This document shows, piece after piece, positions 1 to 9,963 of a stretch of DNA of 64,000 nt. The DNA comes from Hyphomonadaceae bacterium. GTDB lineage: Bacteria > Pseudomonadota > Alphaproteobacteria > Caulobacterales > Hyphomonadaceae. The first letter of the stretch is position 1, and the number at the start of each line of letters is the position of its first letter. Under the pieces are notes generated by a model. The model saw only the letters and a program-made list of their open reading frames with translations. It did not search any database and was not told the origin of the DNA. The stretch lies in NCBI GenBank assembly GCA_016714495.1, contig JADKDU010000003.1:62001-126000 (forward strand), read 5' to 3'. Both the position numbers and the translations under genes were made by a program.

Positions 1-331
1 CGGTCGGCTCTCTCGAACCCCGCATGTCGCTCGCGCCTTGGGATGATCAGATATGTATTCTCCTGCGGAATTGTTGTCGTGCAGTCGTCCAGAAGGCTGT
101 CGATGGCCAAGACCACGTCGGACGACGTGCACAGCACCATGCGCTCGTAGCCCATCTGTGACGATGACCTGTGGCTCGACAACAGCGTCGCAACAACCGA
201 GCGGCCGCTCCTGTATCGCGCCGCTTCAGCACGATCATGTCCATTCCCTTTTCGTCGTCTTCGACGACGCGCCAGATCCCCACGCGCTCGCCGGCAATCG
301 TCGCGGCCATCTCGTCGAGACGCCATACTTG
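1..331 (-). pseudogene. IS6-family transposase remnant (left)
   Basis: Read on the minus strand from about 331 down, the sequence gives QVWRLDEMAATIAGERVG, then WRVVEDDEKGMDMIVLKRRD. This matches the start of the DDE domain of IS6-family transposases (first catalytic Asp in RLDE). After a frameshift it continues with VIVTDGLRA near 141-167, the usual block around the second Asp, and ends near the window edge with an RRERHAGFERA-like string that resembles the family C-terminus. No single frame is open throughout, so the copy is dead. The element probably continues to the left of the window. The family call rests on recalled motifs only. Confidence 0.55.
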
Positions 332-824
332 GGCGCCCCCCTTTCGCAGAGGTGATTGGGCAGACTTTGATCAGATCGCTTGTGTTCGCCAGGCCCGGCC
401 TTTTCCTGCGCTCGCAAATCACTCTGGCAAGATGGTTTCCGCGACCCGAGTCGCCAAGAACGTCAGCGCCCTCGACGGCCACTGGCATCGTCGGGTGTCT
501 CGTGCCTTGGATCAATCGATCACTGTCTGCTAATCAGCCTGCAAGTTCTGGCATCGGGCCGGCACGGTTGCGATTGAGGCGCTCCCTGTGTCTGGCTGAT
601 TTTCACGTGGCCCATGCCAAGCGGGAGCCTCCGATTGCCTGGCGGGGTAAACCTCGCCCGTGGCAGTCACCCCTTGAAGTTGGAAAAAGTGTTTTGACGT
701 GTCGCCTTCAGCACTCAAAAAAACATCGGCTCAAGCTGTCGTGGCTTGCGGCAGCGCGGCGCACTTTGCGAAACCAGCGGTCTCGCCTATGAAGCCATGC
801 AGGGAGACGGTCATACTGACTTGG
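332..824. other. Intergenic stretch, no gene recognised
   Basis: Short open frames exist on both strands, but none has a recognisable domain, signal peptide or ribosome site. An in-frame extension of the next gene runs back to 699. It lacks the resemblance to the second DUF2946 paralog that begins at 825, so it is treated as non-coding. Confidence 0.4.
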
Positions 825-1232
825 ATGCGCCACGCGGGACGACAGTTGGGGGCCATCGCGCTCCTCGCGATCCTTATGCGCGCCATCGTACCGGGCGGCT
901 ACATGCTGGCAACGGGCGACGCCTCTGAAGGCCGCTACCTCATTGTCCAGCTCTGCGATGGTCATGCCGCCACGCCCAAAGTGATCAATCTCGAAACAGG
1001 TCAAGAGGTTGATCTCAAGAATCCATCTAAGGAGGCTCCCCAAGATGGCAAAGGGGGCCACCCAGTTTGCGTCTTCGCCGCGGCTCCCGGCGTCGCGCTT
1101 CCGGCGCTACGTCAGAGCCAGTGGTCAAAACCGCTCAACGCGATGTTGACCATGCGGTTGTCAAAACCGTTCGCGCTAGCCGGGGATCGCCGCCCCGCCT
1201 CCGCCCTCGACCGGCCCTCAGTTGAAGTCTGA
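825..1232 (+). CDS. DUF2946 family small membrane/periplasmic protein
   Basis: A 135-residue protein starting with one hydrophobic segment (LGAIALLAILMRAIVPGGYM), followed by a periplasmic tail with a CVFAAAP block after a short charged stretch. This is the DUF2946 pattern. The family is often found beside copper-related TonB receptors, but its biochemical role is unknown. The start at 825 was chosen because the paralog at 6919 begins at the equivalent residue, and both starts are preceded at similar spacing by GGGAGACGG. The corrected paralog has almost the same length (136 aa). The gene lies 121 bases before the TonB receptor on the same strand, so the two may be co-transcribed. A role in metal uptake is inferred from this context. 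Confidence 0.7.
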   Translation: MRHAGRQLGAIALLAILMRAIVPGGYMLATGDASEGRYLIVQLCDGHAATPKVINLETGQEVDLKNPSKEAPQDGKGGHPVCVFAAAPGVALPALRQSQWSKPLNAMLTMRLSKPFALAGDRRPASALDRPSVEV

Positions 1233-1353
1233 CGTTCGACGGTCACTGGCGAAAGCCGGCTGATCTCGTCCGGCGTCCTCCGCGCAGGGGGATCGTCCCC
1301 CCTTATTCCATTGTCGTTGTCCGAACGATCTCACACACAGAGAAGACTGTCCT

Positions 1354-3489
1354 ATGATTCTCATCCCATTTAAGCAGGCCCTTCTGATAACCAGCACGGC
1401 TTCCATTCTTGCATGTGCAGCGCCACTCGCGTCGGCGCAGGCTCCGACCGATAGCCGCGATGTCGTGGTGGTCACGGGCACAAAAACCGACGGCGGCGAG
1501 TTTGGCGCCAGATCCGGCATCCCGCTTGCCCAGGTGCCTCAGGCTGTCCAGATTCTTGATGCAGACGATCTCGTCGATCGCAATGTCAGAAGCATGGGCG
1601 ATGCGCTGAAGGCCATTCCCTCGGCGAGCATTGGTACGCCACGCACCTCCGCCTATCAGAGTTTTTCTCTGAAGGTCCGGGGCTTCTATGTTGATCAGAT
1701 GCGCAATGGCGTGCGTCAGCGGTATTATGAGGATGTCGACGCGTCGGCGATCTCGAATATCGAGCGGGTCGAGGTTCTGAAGGGCCCGTCTTCAGTTCTC
1801 TTCGGCCAGTCCGCCGTTGGCGGCATCGTATCGATCGTGACCAAGCGCCCGCAACGTGAGTTCGGCGGCAGTGTCAGCGGTGTTGTCGGCTCTTTCGACC
1901 AGAAAGCTGTTTCATTCGATGTCACCGGTCCGCTCGCGAAGGATGCTGGCTTGTACTTCCGCGCCACCGGCGAGGTCGAACGGTCCGGCACATATGTCGA
2001 CTATCAGGACATCGATCGCGAGAATGCAGCGCTTTCACTCACATGGGAGGCGAGCGACAACATCACCGCCTACTTCGTCAGCGAATGGCAGGAACGCAGA
2101 ACGCAGCGAAACCCAGGGCTGCCGATCGTGGGTACCGTCGTTTCAAACGGCGTACGCGAAATTCCCGCCGAGACGTTTCTGGGTGATCCGGGCCGATCGG
2201 ACCTCGAGGCGTTCTCGCCCCTGTTGCAGGCGTGGGTAGATATCAAGCTGAACGACACCTGGACTTTGACGCCGCGGCTCTCCTACTCCGAACTCGACAC
2301 CAACTTCACCCAGTTGCGCGTTCGCGCCGTTGCAGCCGATGGCGTTACGGTTGGTCGCAATGGTCGCTTCGGCAAGGAGGACGACAACTACACAATCGGA
2401 CAAGTCGACCTCACCGGCGCGCTGAAAGGCTTCGGAGCGACGCACAACCTGCTGGTTGGCTTGGAATACAATCGTGAGCGGTCGACCTTCTACCAAGAAA
2501 ACATCACGACTGTGGCCGCAATCAACTCACTGAACCCGACTTACGGCGCCGTACCCGCACGACCGTACCCGCTGGCGTTCCTGTCCAACAGCGACATCGA
2601 TTCATGGGCCGTCTATGCGCAGGACCGTATTGATCTCACAGACAAGTGGAATGTTGTTCTTGGTGCGCGCTGGTCGAGTTTCGAGACCCGGAGCGAATTC
2701 TCCGGCGACCTCGTCATTGACCCAACTGACGTCACAGAAGATGAACTCGATCATTCCACCTTCCAGATCGGGTCCACCTATCGTCTTGACGGAGGATTCT
2801 CGCTGTTCGGCGGATACGCTACGGGCTTCGACATGGAGAATGTCGCAGGAAGCCGCAACTTCAGCGGTTCACCGTTTGAACCGGAAGAGTCCTCGCAAGT
2901 CGAAGCAGGTTTGCGTTACTCTGAGGGGCCGATCAGCGGCAGCGCAAGCGCCTTCGAGATCAAGCGCACGAATGTTGTCACGGACGATCCCATAAATCTC
3001 GGCTTCAGCATCCAGACAGGTGAAGTCCGCGTGCGCGGTCTCGAGCTTGAGGGTGCATGGCAGATCTCCGAGAACTTCTCAGTTCAGGGTGGTTACGCTT
3101 GGCTGGACGGAGAAATCACCAGCAGCAACGACGGCAATCAAGGCTTCGCACTCGCAGACACACCCGACAGCCAAGCCAATCTGTTCGTTCGCTATGACTT
3201 GCCAAACCTGCCGATCCGGCTCCGGGCTGGCGTCAACTATGTCGGAGATCGCGCCTTTAGCGACAATGCAGGCATCACGATTTTCCCCGGGCTTGCTTCC
3301 AGCGACGTGACGCTGCCTGCTTACACAACGCTGGACGTCGGAGCGACTTACGACTTCGGCAGTGCGCGGCTCGATCTTTCCGTCACCAACATAGCGGATG
3401 AGGCCTACTACACGCGGGAGTTCAATGATTTCTCCGTGTTCCCGGGCGAGCCTATCCAAGCCAACTTGCGACTGACTGCCGACTTCTAG
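1354..3489 (+). CDS. TonB-dependent siderophore-type receptor
   Basis: A 711-residue outer-membrane receptor. It has a signal peptide (about residues 1-28, ending ASAQ), a short TonB-box-like stretch (DVVVVTG, 36-42), a plug domain with the VEVLKGPSSVLFGQ signature, and a beta-barrel ending in phenylalanine (TADF), as expected for insertion by the Bam machinery. The plug resembles the FhuA/FpvA siderophore group more than the large SusC-like group. The ligand would be a metal chelate imported with TonB-ExbBD energy. A PepSY membrane protein follows after 9 bases and a DUF2946 gene precedes, a context that suggests iron or copper. The metal cannot be decided from the sequence. Confidence 0.85.
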   Translation: MILIPFKQALLITSTASILACAAPLASAQAPTDSRDVVVVTGTKTDGGEFGARSGIPLAQVPQAVQILDADDLVDRNVRSMGDALKAIPSASIGTPRTSAYQSFSLKVRGFYVDQMRNGVRQRYYEDVDASAISNIERVEVLKGPSSVLFGQSAVGGIVSIVTKRPQREFGGSVSGVVGSFDQKAVSFDVTGPLAKDAGLYFRATGEVERSGTYVDYQDIDRENAALSLTWEASDNITAYFVSEWQERRTQRNPGLPIVGTVVSNGVREIPAETFLGDPGRSDLEAFSPLLQAWVDIKLNDTWTLTPRLSYSELDTNFTQLRVRAVAADGVTVGRNGRFGKEDDNYTIGQVDLTGALKGFGATHNLLVGLEYNRERSTFYQENITTVAAINSLNPTYGAVPARPYPLAFLSNSDIDSWAVYAQDRIDLTDKWNVVLGARWSSFETRSEFSGDLVIDPTDVTEDELDHSTFQIGSTYRLDGGFSLFGGYATGFDMENVAGSRNFSGSPFEPEESSQVEAGLRYSEGPISGSASAFEIKRTNVVTDDPINLGFSIQTGEVRVRGLELEGAWQISENFSVQGGYAWLDGEITSSNDGNQGFALADTPDSQANLFVRYDLPNLPIRLRAGVNYVGDRAFSDNAGITIFPGLASSDVTLPAYTTLDVGATYDFGSARLDLSVTNIADEAYYTREFNDFSVFPGEPIQANLRLTADF

Positions 3490-3498
3490 GGGGAAGCT

Positions 3499-4885
3499 GT
3501 GTCGGTTCGCGACAAAGCGAGCGCGACGGGGGCCGCCCCAACGGGCGGCCTCTACCGCGCACTCTGGCGTTGGCATCTCTATGCCGGGATCCTTGTCGCG
3601 CCTATCGTGCTCGTGCTGGCAATCACAGGGCTCGTCTATCTGTTTGACGACGAACTCAGCGCGATCATTCATCGTGACCTTGTGGAAGTTGCACAAACGC
3701 AAGACGCTCAACCCGTATCGGCGCAGCAAGCGGCAGTCCTGGTGACATATCCAGGCGCCAGACTCCTCCAGTATCAGGCGCCTGCATCACAAACTCGTTC
3801 CGCCATATGGAAAATTGTTGCTGCAGACGGGAAAGACCTGACTGTCTTCGTCAATCCGCACACCGCGCAGATCCTCGGGCATATTCCTGCAGGGCGGTCA
3901 CTCGGCGAGATCATGGTCAAGCTGCACGGCGAGCTCATGATTGGACCGTTCGGCGACTATCTGGTCGAATTCGCGGCGTGCTGGACGTTCGTCCTGCTGG
4001 TCACTGGCGTATTTTTATGGTGGCCCAGGCAAAGCCGGCGCGTTGGGGTAGCTGCGCCGCGGCTCACGGCCAAGGGACGTGCATTTTGGCGTGATTTGCA
4101 TGCGGTCCCATCTGCCTGGAATGCCCCGGTCGTCGCGTTCCTGGTTCTCACAGGATTGCCTTGGTCCGCCTTCTGGGGCGGGACCCTCGCCAGCCTTGGA
4201 ACCACCACATCACTTGCGGGTGTGATGGCCCCGACGCCCAATTTTCATGGCGCGCCTATCGCGCCCGATCCCCACGCCGCCCATCGTGGCCACAATGCTC
4301 ACAACGGTGACCTCGACCTGCCCTGGTCGATACGCAACGCGGACCGACCAACCGTCCAGCCCGTCGTGCGGAGCATAAGCATCGACCAGGTGATCGGCGA
4401 AGCCGCGGCGCGAAACATGTCGGGGCCGACCTTCAAGATATTCTATCCAACTGCGACCGGCGAAGTTTTCACGCTCTCGCACGTTCCGGCAAAGGCCGAA
4501 GGGCAGCGTACGGTCTATCTCAATCCTGCCGACGGCGCCGTCGTCGACGACATACCATGGAGTCGCTATTCGCCAGTCGGGAAGGTGGTAAAATTCGGCG
4601 TCCAGACTCACATGGGCAAGCAGTTCGGCCTCGCGAACCAGCTCTTCATGGCAGCCAGTTGCGTTATCCTAGCTGCAACAATCATCTTCGGTCTGGTGAT
4701 GGTGGAAACGTCGGCCTGGGACGCGCTTCAATCAGCCGGGTCCGGGAGATGGCTTCAAGACGCCAACGCCGGTGGTCGCTGTCGCAATAGCGCTCGGCGT
4801 CGCTTTTCCGCTCGTCGGACTATCGATGCTGCTGGTGATCGCAATCGAGATTTCAGCCGCACGAGTGCGCCGACGCAATCCCTAG
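3499..4885 (+). CDS. PepSY-associated TM protein, frameshifted near the end
   Basis: An inner-membrane protein of about 461 residues with four membrane segments (first at about 27-48), PepSY-type periplasmic regions and the usual WRWHLYAG start. Such proteins sit beside siderophore receptors and probably help reduce or process the imported metal complex. The start is GTG at 3499 with a GGGGGAAG ribosome site. The uninterrupted frame loses family character after VMVETSAWD. Shifting frame at about 4699-4703 restores WKRRPGTRF, then a final hydrophobic segment (VVAVAIALGVAFPLVGLSML), ending at 4885. This is a one-base gain or two-base loss (ATG-TGG-TGG expected). The gene converges on tlpA, and their stop codons overlap. 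Confidence 0.8.
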
Positions 4886-5391
4886 TGGGCTGACTTCATT
4901 TCGAGAACATCGCGCAGTGCTTCTTTGAAGCCGGGGTATCCCGCGAATGACGCCAACATGCTTCCATCGTACGGCGCCGTTACGACCAATGAGCATAGAG
5001 GCGGGCACGCCGCCATACCTCATGACGCCAGCAATCCGCTCTGCCGGGTCCACCAGATGTCATAGTTTATGCCGAATGCAGGCGCGGTCTCGATGACCTT
5101 CTCCTGATCGGCAGCCGCGTCGATGCTCACGCCGATCACACGAAGTCCGTTGGCGCTGTATCTGGCGTGTAGCTCGGCAAGAAACGGTATCTCCTGTCGG
5201 CACGGGGCGCACCAGGTTGCCCACACATTCACAAGCACTGCCTCTCCTCGCAAATCTTCAAGGGAAACCAGCCTGCCATCTTGTGATATCGCTTCGTACG
5301 CTGATGATCCGAGACTCTCCGCCTCGCGCAATGGCTCCCCGCACGCGCCTAGCCACGCTGCAGCGGCGAAAAGGGTGCAGGTCGGTCTCAT
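4882..5391 (-). CDS. TlpA-like thioredoxin lipoprotein, two frameshifts
   Basis: A periplasmic thioredoxin-fold protein: lipobox LGAC (Cys17), then VNVWATWCAPCRQEIPFL with the redox pair Cys61/Cys64. The frame breaks after YDIWW at about 5050, where one G of a GGG run seems to be missing. It resumes as DPAERIAGVMRYGGVPAS and breaks again at about 4944, where a GC dinucleotide seems lost. It then ends FAGYPGFKEALRDVLEM and stops at 4882. Restored length is about 170 residues, normal for TlpA/ResA proteins. Its ATG overlaps the stop of the sialidase-like gene, so the pair is probably translationally coupled. The role may be disulfide reduction or metal-site assembly; that is inference. Confidence 0.75.
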
Positions 5392-6617
5392 CTACCCGAT
5401 CGCACTCGCGCGACACGTACTCTGTTCGTCTCCGAGGGGTCAGTCCATGCGATCACGAGGTCGTCTCCGACGGCGGCCATTCGTGGAAAGCCGGCCGTTC
5501 TGGCAGCACTCGTTGTTGCGATGACAGTTGCTTGGGAGCGAACACCATCCTGCCCGACGGTCCTCAGTCGTACCTCAGCGCCCTCAGCGCCAACCCGCTC
5601 CAGCCAAACCACGCGCGCCTCGCCTGAGGCAGACATGTTCACCCCAACACGCCCGACAGGGTTTCCGTCGTCTATCTGTATGGGCGGCGAGAATGTTTGT
5701 CCGCTGTTACCGGAGAACGCCAGGTTTACGCGCTCTTGATCATTGGCGCCCGTGAACCACGCGACGACAACCAAATCATCGCGGGCCGAGATCGACGGGC
5801 CGTTAACCGGGCACCCCTCGATCATCCAGTTGTCTGCGTGCACGCGTGCGGGTTCCGTCCAAACGCCATCAACGCGACGCACAATACTGATATCACGAAT
5901 CTCTTCTGGCGACCTGTCCCGATAGACCGCCACCGGCCCGGTCGACGCCCACGCAATCGATGTCTGGCAGCAGTCGCAGATGCGGGTATCGATCAGCTGA
6001 GTTGGGCCAGGCACCCCGTCCCCCGAAACAGTGGTGAACCCAAGCTGCATCTCAGGGGTCGGATTTGGAGCGATGGTGTTGCGCCCATCGAGCCATATCG
6101 CCTCGACATCACCGCTCGGAGTTTCCAGGAACGAAACGAAGCCGTGCTCACCCTGCAGGCCATCGTCGTGCAGTATTTTGCTTTCGCTCCAGGTTCGACC
6201 GTCGTCAACGGATTGAGCAATGCGCACATCGTAGGCGTACGGAGCATCCCCGCTCGTCTGAAGCCAGTGAGCGAGCAGCCTGCCGGACCGGGTCGGCAGA
6301 AGTGACGGAAAATCCGCCCAGTTAACGAAGAGATCGTCGCGCGCCACGATCGGCACAGGCGATGACCACGCGCCATCGAGGTCGCTTAGCCTTGAATAGC
6401 GCAGGGAGTGGGTCTCGCCCGGCCCGCGTTCAAGCCAGCTCAGGAATACTTCGCCAGCGGCAGATACGGCGAGGTTGGGCTCCGCGCTGCCAGGCGGCGC
6501 CGGCGCATCCAGCGCCTCGACGACAGGCGGCGGAGCGACGCGTTCTCCACATCCGGCGAGCAGGAAGGCCGCAAGGCAGACGATGCTGAGCTGTTGAACG
6601 ATCGGGCGGGTCACCAT
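5388..6617 (-). CDS. Sialidase/BNR-repeat-like lipoprotein
   Basis: A 409-residue predicted lipoprotein (lipobox LLAGC, Cys23) with repeated SVDDGRTWSES and SGNSGQTFS Asp-box motifs of six-bladed BNR/sialidase propellers. Such proteins are annotated as exo-alpha-sialidase, but the arginine triad and acid/base residues cannot be confirmed here. True sialidase activity is therefore doubtful, and a binding or scaffold role in the periplasm is as likely. The gene overlaps the TlpA start by four bases and opens a two-gene minus-strand operon. That operon converges on the receptor-PepSY genes, and the same company (DUF2946, receptor, PepSY) suggests a shared metal response. Confidence 0.7.
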   Translation of the reverse strand: MVTRPIVQQLSIVCLAAFLLAGCGERVAPPPVVEALDAPAPPGSAEPNLAVSAAGEVFLSWLERGPGETHSLRYSRLSDLDGAWSSPVPIVARDDLFVNWADFPSLLPTRSGRLLAHWLQTSGDAPYAYDVRIAQSVDDGRTWSESKILHDDGLQGEHGFVSFLETPSGDVEAIWLDGRNTIAPNPTPEMQLGFTTVSGDGVPGPTQLIDTRICDCCQTSIAWASTGPVAVYRDRSPEEIRDISIVRRVDGVWTEPARVHADNWMIEGCPVNGPSISARDDLVVVAWFTGANDQERVNLAFSGNSGQTFSPPIQIDDGNPVGRVGVNMSASGEARVVWLERVGAEGAEVRLRTVGQDGVRSQATVIATTSAARTAGFPRMAAVGDDLVIAWTDPSETNRVRVARVRSGR

Positions 6618-6918
6618 GGTATTGTTTTGGCATAGCCGGATTGGGGGTCAAGGAGACCCGCGCCGCATCGCGACGCTCGTGTTGGAAAACACGTTGATCC
6701 ACCCGTCGGGATTGCGACGACCCCGGACAGCTGGCTGACTTCGTCCACCGGTCAGCTGAACCCAGTGACTACCCTCGTTACGCTGCACGCGCATCTACGA
6801 AGCCGCGAAAGGCTCGCTCAGACGTGAGGTGACGTGACACCCCGCCTCGCTTGCCCCAAGCGAGCGCTCAACGTAGTGTAATGCGAGTTACCGACGGGAG
6901 ACGGATATCCTTACCCGC
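6618..6918. other. Divergent intergenic region
   Basis: About 300 bases between the minus-strand lipoprotein gene and the second DUF2946 gene, so it must hold both promoters. Just before 6919 is the GGGAGACGG string that also precedes the first DUF2946 gene. No other clear signal was found. Confidence 0.35.
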
Positions 6919-7328
6919 ATGCGCCGCTTGGGAAGGCATCTGGGAGCCATAGCGCTCCTGGCCTTGCTCGTGCGCGCCGTCATGCCGGCGGGCTATATGA
7001 TTGCCGCGGCCGATACGCCTCATGGGCGTTATCTCACGGTCGCGCTTTGCGGCGACCACCAAGGTCAGTCCCAAGTCATAGATCTCGACACGGGTAAGCT
7101 GATTGACGCGAGTGACGTGCCGGGCGGAACCCCCAGGACAAGTCCTCGACACATCAGCCTTGCGTATTCGCTAGCGCCCCGCACTTCGCAATGGCCGCTA
7201 CGCCCGTTGGACCGATCGTTTTTCAAGTCGTCCATCAAGTGCATTTCGCCGCCACCGCAAATCTGCGGCCTGGCCTCGGCATCGCAGCACCCCCGCCGCC
7301 TTCGACTGGCCCCCCAAACCTGATCTGA
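6919..7328 (+). CDS. DUF2946 family protein, second paralog, frameshifted
   Basis: Begins MRRLGRHLGAIALLALLVRA, closely matching the first paralog at 825, with one hydrophobic segment and YMIAAADT after it. The frame as read drifts into unrelated sequence after DASDVPGGT. If one C is added to the C5 run at 7128-7132, the frame continues PQDKSSTHQPCVFASAPHF, as in the first paralog, and ends at 7328. This gives 136 residues against 135 in the paralog. The break is best explained as a homopolymer indel. The gene lies just upstream of a PCuAC-like gene, supporting a copper-linked role. Confidence 0.7.
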
Positions 7329-7406
7329 CGCTGCTTCGCGGCGGAATTCCGCCTGTCGTCATAACTGCTGCTCCCTGCGGGCACGCAGCATCAGGTTCTG
7401 GTCAAC

Positions 7407-8363
7407 ATGTACGCATTCTATTGCGGCCAGACTTCGTCTGGCTTCACACGCCGCAGCGTCGCGCAAAACGCGCCGTCGTCAGCCAGTCGGATAAGCCACG
7501 CCCTTGCCGCCAGGGATCAATCCAAGCAGCAATCGCAGCCTTCCCTGCCCACCTATGGCCAATGCATCGTCACTAGCGCGATTCTCTCTCTCTTAGTTTT
7601 GCTCTTCTGCACGCAGGCTCACGCAGACACGTTCCGGACCGGCGACATTTCTGTCTCCAATGTAAACGGACTGCCGACGCAGAACGACGCCGATATCGCT
7701 CACGTCTCTCTTGTGATCGTAAATGCGGGCGCCGATGACGACGTTCTTATCGACGCAGATGTGCCGCCGCAGTATGCTGCGGGCGCCGGATTTCATCCCC
7801 TTCCCTTGCGTGTGTACCGGGGCGCCGGCTTGAAAATGTCGCAGCCCGTGTTTCTAAAGGCGGGGCAAACGCGCTCCCTCGGCTTCGACGACCTGCACCT
7901 CCTCATCTACGGCATCCAGGGAGCTTACACCCGGGGATTTCAGTTACCGGTTCGGCTGACTTTCGAGAAAGCTGGAACACTGGACATCATCGTGAGCGTG
8001 GGCGGTGAAGCGCTTGAAACCTCTGACAGGCTGGCGGACAAAATCCAGCCGCATCCGTTGAAGGCGATGCACCAAGCCCCGACTCGGCCCGATCAGCGCG
8101 ATGAACCTTTCGATGGCGCCGCTTTCCGATGCGAAGATGGCGGCAAGCTTCTTTTATCATTCTCTGATAGCCGCGGCATGGATGCTTTGATCTGGCTCAA
8201 TGGCGTCAGATACCGGTTGCGATATCAAACGCCCGAGCCTGGTCCCGCGCAGGTCGTCTGGAGCGATGGCGAGAACTCCCTCACCTGGAGTTCCGGCGTT
8301 CGTCTCACGTGGATGGACGGCGCTTCTCATCTGATGTGCGGCCGTGGGGGCCATCAGCACTGA
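7407..8363 (+). CDS. Secreted PCuAC-like / MliC-like fusion protein
   Basis: The start is uncertain. The first 50 residues look non-coding in character, and the secretion signal (VTSAILSLLVLLFCTQAHA) lies at about 55-73, so a later non-ATG start is possible. Residues about 75-205 resemble the PCuAC periplasmic copper-chaperone fold. The His and Met ligands are partly kept (GFHPLP, LKMSQ, DLHLL), but the last Met of the HxM motif is Leu, so copper binding may be weakened. Residues about 238-318 (FRCEDGG, WLNGVRYRL, SDGENSLTWS, SHLMC) resemble MliC/PliC lysozyme-inhibitor domains, with the pair of cysteines in place. The fusion is unusual. The gene is preceded by DUF2946 and followed by a cytochrome-type gene. 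Confidence 0.6.
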   Translation: MYAFYCGQTSSGFTRRSVAQNAPSSASRISHALAARDQSKQQSQPSLPTYGQCIVTSAILSLLVLLFCTQAHADTFRTGDISVSNVNGLPTQNDADIAHVSLVIVNAGADDDVLIDADVPPQYAAGAGFHPLPLRVYRGAGLKMSQPVFLKAGQTRSLGFDDLHLLIYGIQGAYTRGFQLPVRLTFEKAGTLDIIVSVGGEALETSDRLADKIQPHPLKAMHQAPTRPDQRDEPFDGAAFRCEDGGKLLLSFSDSRGMDALIWLNGVRYRLRYQTPEPGPAQVVWSDGENSLTWSSGVRLTWMDGASHLMCGRGGHQH

Positions 8364-8458
8364 TTATGCAGCGACGCAAGACCGTCTGCTCAACTGCAAG
8401 TAGCGAAATCTAGAGGACATCTCGTGATCAATCCCACCTCACAAAAAGGGCCCGCGTC

Positions 8459-9954
8459 ATGACAAGGCAGAGAAACAGGACAGGCGCTCTCGTCGCGCTC
8501 GGAGCCGCCATTGTCACACTTGTCGGCGCAGCGCTGGTTCCGGGAACGCCGTTGGCGCCATCCGCTTCGGCCAAACCGCCCGCGCCAATGGCGTTCTGCC
8601 ATGCCTATCCGGACGCGAAGGCTTGCAATGCCGGCTTTGCGGATTGCGCGACCTGCCATACCACGCCGCCGGCCCGTAACGCGTTCGGCATGCAGGTCGC
8701 GGAAAAACTCGCGCCGGGAGCGCCCCGGCCTCTGAGTGATGAGGACTTCGTCCGCTTTTTGCCTGCGGCGCTGAAGGCCGTGGAAGACCTCGACGCCGAC
8801 GCCGACGGATTTTCCAATATCGTCGAGATCACGGCTGGCACACAGACGGCGGACGCCAATAGCGTTCCACGTACGCTTGCGTGTGTTGGGGATGACGCAA
8901 CGCGCGCTGCGAACTCGCATTGGAATGTCTGCAGCTATGACGCCGCCTACGCGTTCAAGAAGGTTAACCTGGATTTCTGCGGCCGCTCGCCGACCCGCGC
9001 GGAAATGGACGGCTTCAATACGATTGTCGACCAGAAATCAAAACTGTCCAGGATCAGAGACGCGCTCGATAAGTGTCTGGATTCTCCATACTGGCTCGGC
9101 AAGGATGGCGTGGTCTGGAATTTGGCCAACGCCAAAATCAAGCCTTCGCACGCGATCAAGTCGGGTGAAAACCCCGGTCCGGTTCCGTTGGGCGATTACG
9201 ACGACGACTTCAATCTTTCACCTGGGCGAACAGCGACGACAACGACGTGCGCGACCTGCTCATGGCGCAATACTTTGTGAAACGCACCGGTCCCGTCACG
9301 CTCCAGGTGATGACCGAGGAAGAACTGGCCGCGCGGCCACGTGGCACCAAACAGCCGGTGCCGGTGGGCAAACGCGCCGGGATGATTTCAACGCGCTGGT
9401 TCGGCGCCCTCAACACCATGTTCACGTCGATCCCGCGAACGACCGCCGCACAAGCCTATCGCGCCTATCTCGGGTTCGACATAGCCAAGATGCAAGGCCT
9501 TGATCCCGTACCGCACGAGCCGAAGGATTATGATGCCAAGGGCGTCGGAGCGTCTGCCTGCGCCGTCTGTCACGCCACTCTGGATCCGCTCACCTATCCG
9601 TTCACACGCTACAATGGCATCAGCGGCGGTTATTCTTACAACGAAGATCGACTCAACGACTATGTGCGTGTCGACGGGGCCCGCGTTGCTGAGGCGCCAG
9701 CAGCTGGCGTCATCCTTGGCCAACAAGTCGCCGATTTGCGCGAATGGACACAGGTCGCTGCGAACAGCGACCCATTCGCGATTAAGGTTACGTCCGACTA
9801 TTGGAAACTGTTGGTCGGTCGCGAACCGGACCTCAACGACCAGACTGAATTCACGCAGCTGTGGCGCGGACTGAAGTCGGTCACGACCTACAACTACCGG
9901 GTCGAGAAAATGCTGCATGATCTTGTGCTGACTAACGCTTACGGCCGGCCATAG
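8459..9954 (+). CDS. c-type cytochrome with DUF1588-like C-terminus, frameshifted
   Basis: A secreted protein of about 498 residues once the frame is repaired. It has a signal peptide, a first haem motif CATCH at residues 63-67, a calcium-binding-like DLDADADGFSN stretch, and a second haem-type motif in CAVCHATLDPLTYPF. The latter resembles the DUF1588 signature of planctomycete-type cytochromes. The frame breaks at the TTT at 9216-9218; one more T restores NLFTWANSDDNDVRDLLM and joins the halves. A lipoprotein gene and a DUF1501 gene follow within 25 bases each. Related gene sets are common in bacteria, but their substrate is unknown. Confidence 0.65.
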
Positions 9955-9963
9955 GAGATCGCT

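Noticed and set aside
5388..6617. Firm call as an active sialidase
   Set aside because: Asp-box motifs are present, but catalytic residues could not be confirmed, so only a fold-level call was kept.
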